Assembly (NCBI GenBank): GCA_041663425.1
Contig: JBAYMS010000063.1
Coordinates: forward strand, 1-7,253
Length of the DNA: 7,253 nucleotides
From: FEN-1322 sp041663425
GTDB taxonomy: Bacteria; Omnitrophota; Gorgyraeia; 2-01-FULL-45-10
Reading direction: 5' to 3'
Part shown: in pieces, positions 6,087 through 7,253 of the stretch
Numbering within the stretch: position 1 is the first letter of the stretch
How the letters are laid out: each line of letters opens with the position of its first letter
Notes under the pieces: model-generated
What the model saw: only the letters and a program-made list of their open reading frames with translations
What the model was told of the DNA's origin: nothing
Database searches by the model: none
Program-made: the position numbers and the translations under genes

Positions 6087-6848
6087 TCACTCCATTATAT
6101 TATCGAATATGTCTCCGACATCATTTTCAATAGTCTCGTCCTGAAATTCAAATATCGGCCTATTTGAAACGTTCCAGTCAACCATCTCTTCATCATACGG
6201 GATAGTCCCTGCCACTTCGAGACCCGTTGCCGCAATCTCGCCGGTCAGCGGAGCAAGCGGGCCCGAGACCTTATTTATAACAAGATACGCACCATTTATT
6301 TTGATACTAAGTTCTTTGGCAAGGCCATATATCCTGCCCGCCGACCTCACTCCGGGAATAGAGTAGTCGCTTATAACGAGCAGCTTGCTCATCTCACCTG
6401 TCGTTCTGCGCGATATATGCTCCATTCCGGCAGCGTTGTCTATTATAACAAAATCGTAGCTCTTTGTGATATTTCCTATAATGCCGCGAAGGAGATTATT
6501 TACGTAACAATAACATCCTGGCCCTTCAGGCCTGCCCATAACCAGCAGATCAAACCCGCTCTCCTCACTTACCGCTTCCTGGACCCGCATCTCTATAAAA
6601 CGATCCTTCGTGACACCAGCCGGTATCTTGGATAGATTTTTTGATATCTCCTCGCAAATGCCTACTATCGTCCCGGGCTTAACAACACCCAGATTATCGG
6701 CAAGGCATGAATTTGGATCTGCGTCTATCGCAAGCACAGATCCTGCCTTATTCTTAATGATATGCCTGACCAGAAGAGCTGCTATCGACGATTTCCCGGT
6801 GCCGCCCTTGCCATTTACCGCTATGATCGTACCGATGGAAACCTCCAC
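6087..6848 (-). CDS. acsF: CooC/AcsF-type nickel-insertion ATPase for CO dehydrogenase/acetyl-CoA synthase
   Basis: This 253-residue protein is a MinD/ParA-like (SIMIBI) P-loop ATPase of normal CooC length. Residues 9-21 hold a deviant Walker A motif (IAVNGKGGTGKSS) with the signature lysine K14 and the catalytic K19. IDADPNSCLADNLG at 41-54 matches the CooC switch I region. GPGCYCYVNN at 109-118 contains the CxC pair (C112, C114) that binds nickel or zinc at the dimer interface in CooC. VIIDNAAGMEH at 134-144 is the Walker B/switch II region. Family role: a cytoplasmic dimer that couples ATP hydrolysis to nickel insertion into the C-cluster of CO dehydrogenase or the A-cluster of acetyl-CoA synthase; sequence alone cannot separate CooC from AcsF. 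The GTG start at 6848 is the only standard start between an upstream in-frame TGA (6887-6885) and the P-loop. No Shine-Dalgarno precedes it, and a GGAGG lies just inside the frame, so the true start is uncertain. The gene is probably translationally coupled to the preceding one. Confidence 0.92.
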   Translation of the reverse strand: MEVSIGTIIAVNGKGGTGKSSIAALLVRHIIKNKAGSVLAIDADPNSCLADNLGVVKPGTIVGICEEISKNLSKIPAGVTKDRFIEMRVQEAVSEESGFDLLVMGRPEGPGCYCYVNNLLRGIIGNITKSYDFVIIDNAAGMEHISRRTTGEMSKLLVISDYSIPGVRSAGRIYGLAKELSIKINGAYLVINKVSGPLAPLTGEIAATGLEVAGTIPYDEEMVDWNVSNRPIFEFQDETIENDVGDIFDNIME

Positions 6849-7253
6849 AGATTTGTATGCGGAAAAAATAGCGACGCTATATATTCATCCATATATGTCG
6901 GCTCAGCGCTCAAATCAACATAGGTAATATTTTTATATATCTCGTTCGTCTTTGCCAGCGCCTCTACCGAAAGAAGCGACATCCTGGCTCCGGCAAGTGA
7001 TGAATTGCCGACAAATTCATAAACGTCACGCCCTACATCCGGCAAAAGCCCTATTGATATTGAGTTCTCGATATTCAGGTAATTACCGAATCCGCCTGCT
7101 ATATATATCTTTTTAACTTCCTTTATATCTTTTTCAACCTTAGCTAATAGGGCTATTATAGCACTATATATAGCCCCTTTAGAACGTTTAAGATTCTCTA
7201 TATCATCTTCATTTATAACAATGTCCCTGCCAGTGCCGGAGTCCGCTTTAAAC
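6821..7253 (-). CDS. acsV: RACo/AcsV-type reductive activator of corrinoid iron-sulfur protein, C-terminal part (5' end outside window)
   Basis: The open frame enters from the right edge (first whole codon at 7252) and gives 143 residues before a TAG stop at 6823-6821. It carries the hallmarks of the C-terminal ASKHA (actin-like ATPase, DUF4445) domain of RACo proteins: a KGAIYSAI helix, the IYIAGGFGNYL glycine motif, IGLLPDV, FVGNSSLAGA, then an ITYVDLS strand, a YMDEY helix and the PHTNLWRFP tail. Known family role: ATP-driven reduction of the inactive Co(II) form of the corrinoid iron-sulfur protein back to Co(I), using electrons from the protein's N-terminal [2Fe-2S] domain, which lies outside this window. 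Placement directly before cooC and acsD supports the CoFeSP activator role over the related RamA-type activators of methylamine or methoxy-aryl corrinoid proteins. Its last 28 bases overlap the next gene. The symbol is by family and context; the missing N-terminus could change subfamily assignment. Confidence 0.92.
   Translation of the reverse strand, partial: FKADSGTGRDIVINEDDIENLKRSKGAIYSAIIALLAKVEKDIKEVKKIYIAGGFGNYLNIENSISIGLLPDVGRDVYEFVGNSSLAGARMSLLSVEALAKTNEIYKNITYVDLSAEPTYMDEYIASLFFPHTNLWRFPSVRS
6842..6846 (-). promoter_or_regulatory. GGAGG Shine-Dalgarno-like site inside the annotated 5' end of the CooC/AcsF gene
   Basis: Read on the minus strand, the annotated GTG start shares its last base with a perfect GGAGG. 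Upstream of the GTG the sequence is T-rich and has no ribosome binding site. The GGAGG is 5 bases before an in-frame ATC (6836) and 11 before an in-frame ACG (6830). The ACG falls where many CooC proteins have their initiator Met (Met-x-Ile-Ala-Val-x-Gly-Lys-Gly-Gly). The site may therefore serve a rare non-ATG start, or help ribosomes finishing the upstream gene (stop at 6823-6821) to reinitiate. That use is inference; only the motif is seen. Confidence 0.4.

Noticed and set aside
7150..7176. Inverted repeat GGGCTAT ... ATAGCCC (7-base arms, 13-base loop) in an AT-rich stretch, with a TATAAT-like hexamer nearby
   Set aside because: It lies inside the conserved RACo coding sequence, has no U-tract as a terminator would, and no -35 element at proper spacing for a promoter.

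Overview
The window is one tightly packed block of genes, all on the minus strand and so read from right to left. It looks like the middle of a single operon. At its core are genes of the carbonyl (Western) branch of the bacterial Wood-Ljungdahl (reductive acetyl-CoA) pathway. Using methyl-tetrahydrofolate and an AcsE-type methyltransferase points to a bacterium rather than a methanogenic archaeon. The host is most likely a strict anaerobe with acetyl-CoA synthase. Base composition is moderate (roughly mid-40s % G+C by eye) and ATA isoleucine codons are frequent. That, plus the gene mix, makes me think of an uncultured lineage such as Omnitrophota or a relative, but this is a low-confidence guess and not something the sequence proves.

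In transcription order: (1) 7253-6821, the C-terminal part of a RACo/AcsV-type reductive activator of the corrinoid iron-sulfur protein; (2) 6848-6087, a CooC/AcsF-type nickel-insertion ATPase; (3) 6082-5162, AcsD, small subunit of the corrinoid iron-sulfur protein (CoFeSP); (4) 5165-4377, AcsE, methyl-THF:CoFeSP methyltransferase; (5) 4368-3781, an exported protein of unknown function; (6) 3779-2934, PanB; (7) 2925-1993, PanE; (8) 1989-1189, a second, divergent AcsE/MtgA-like pterin methyltransferase; (9) 1186-92, a BioD-like P-loop plus DRTGG-domain protein; (10) 95-1, the first 31 residues of another exported protein.

All junctions are between a 28-base overlap and an 8-base gap. Two are ATGA start/stop overlaps. 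I see no internal promoter, terminator, RNA gene, mobile element or CRISPR, and no gene-free stretch longer than 8 bases.

How the genes fit together: AcsE moves the methyl group of methyl-THF to the cobalt of CoFeSP (AcsD plus AcsC, the latter not in the window). RACo rescues CoFeSP when its cobalt becomes oxidised. CooC/AcsF loads nickel into CO dehydrogenase/acetyl-CoA synthase (AcsA/AcsB, also not in the window). PanB and PanE make pantoate, the precursor of coenzyme A, and PanB uses a C1-tetrahydrofolate (5,10-methylene-THF) that is also a methyl-branch intermediate. The operon therefore joins production of the acetyl group with production of its carrier, CoA. The most unusual points are this acs-pan fusion, the second methyltransferase, the BioD/DRTGG protein, and two exported proteins placed among cytoplasmic pathway genes.
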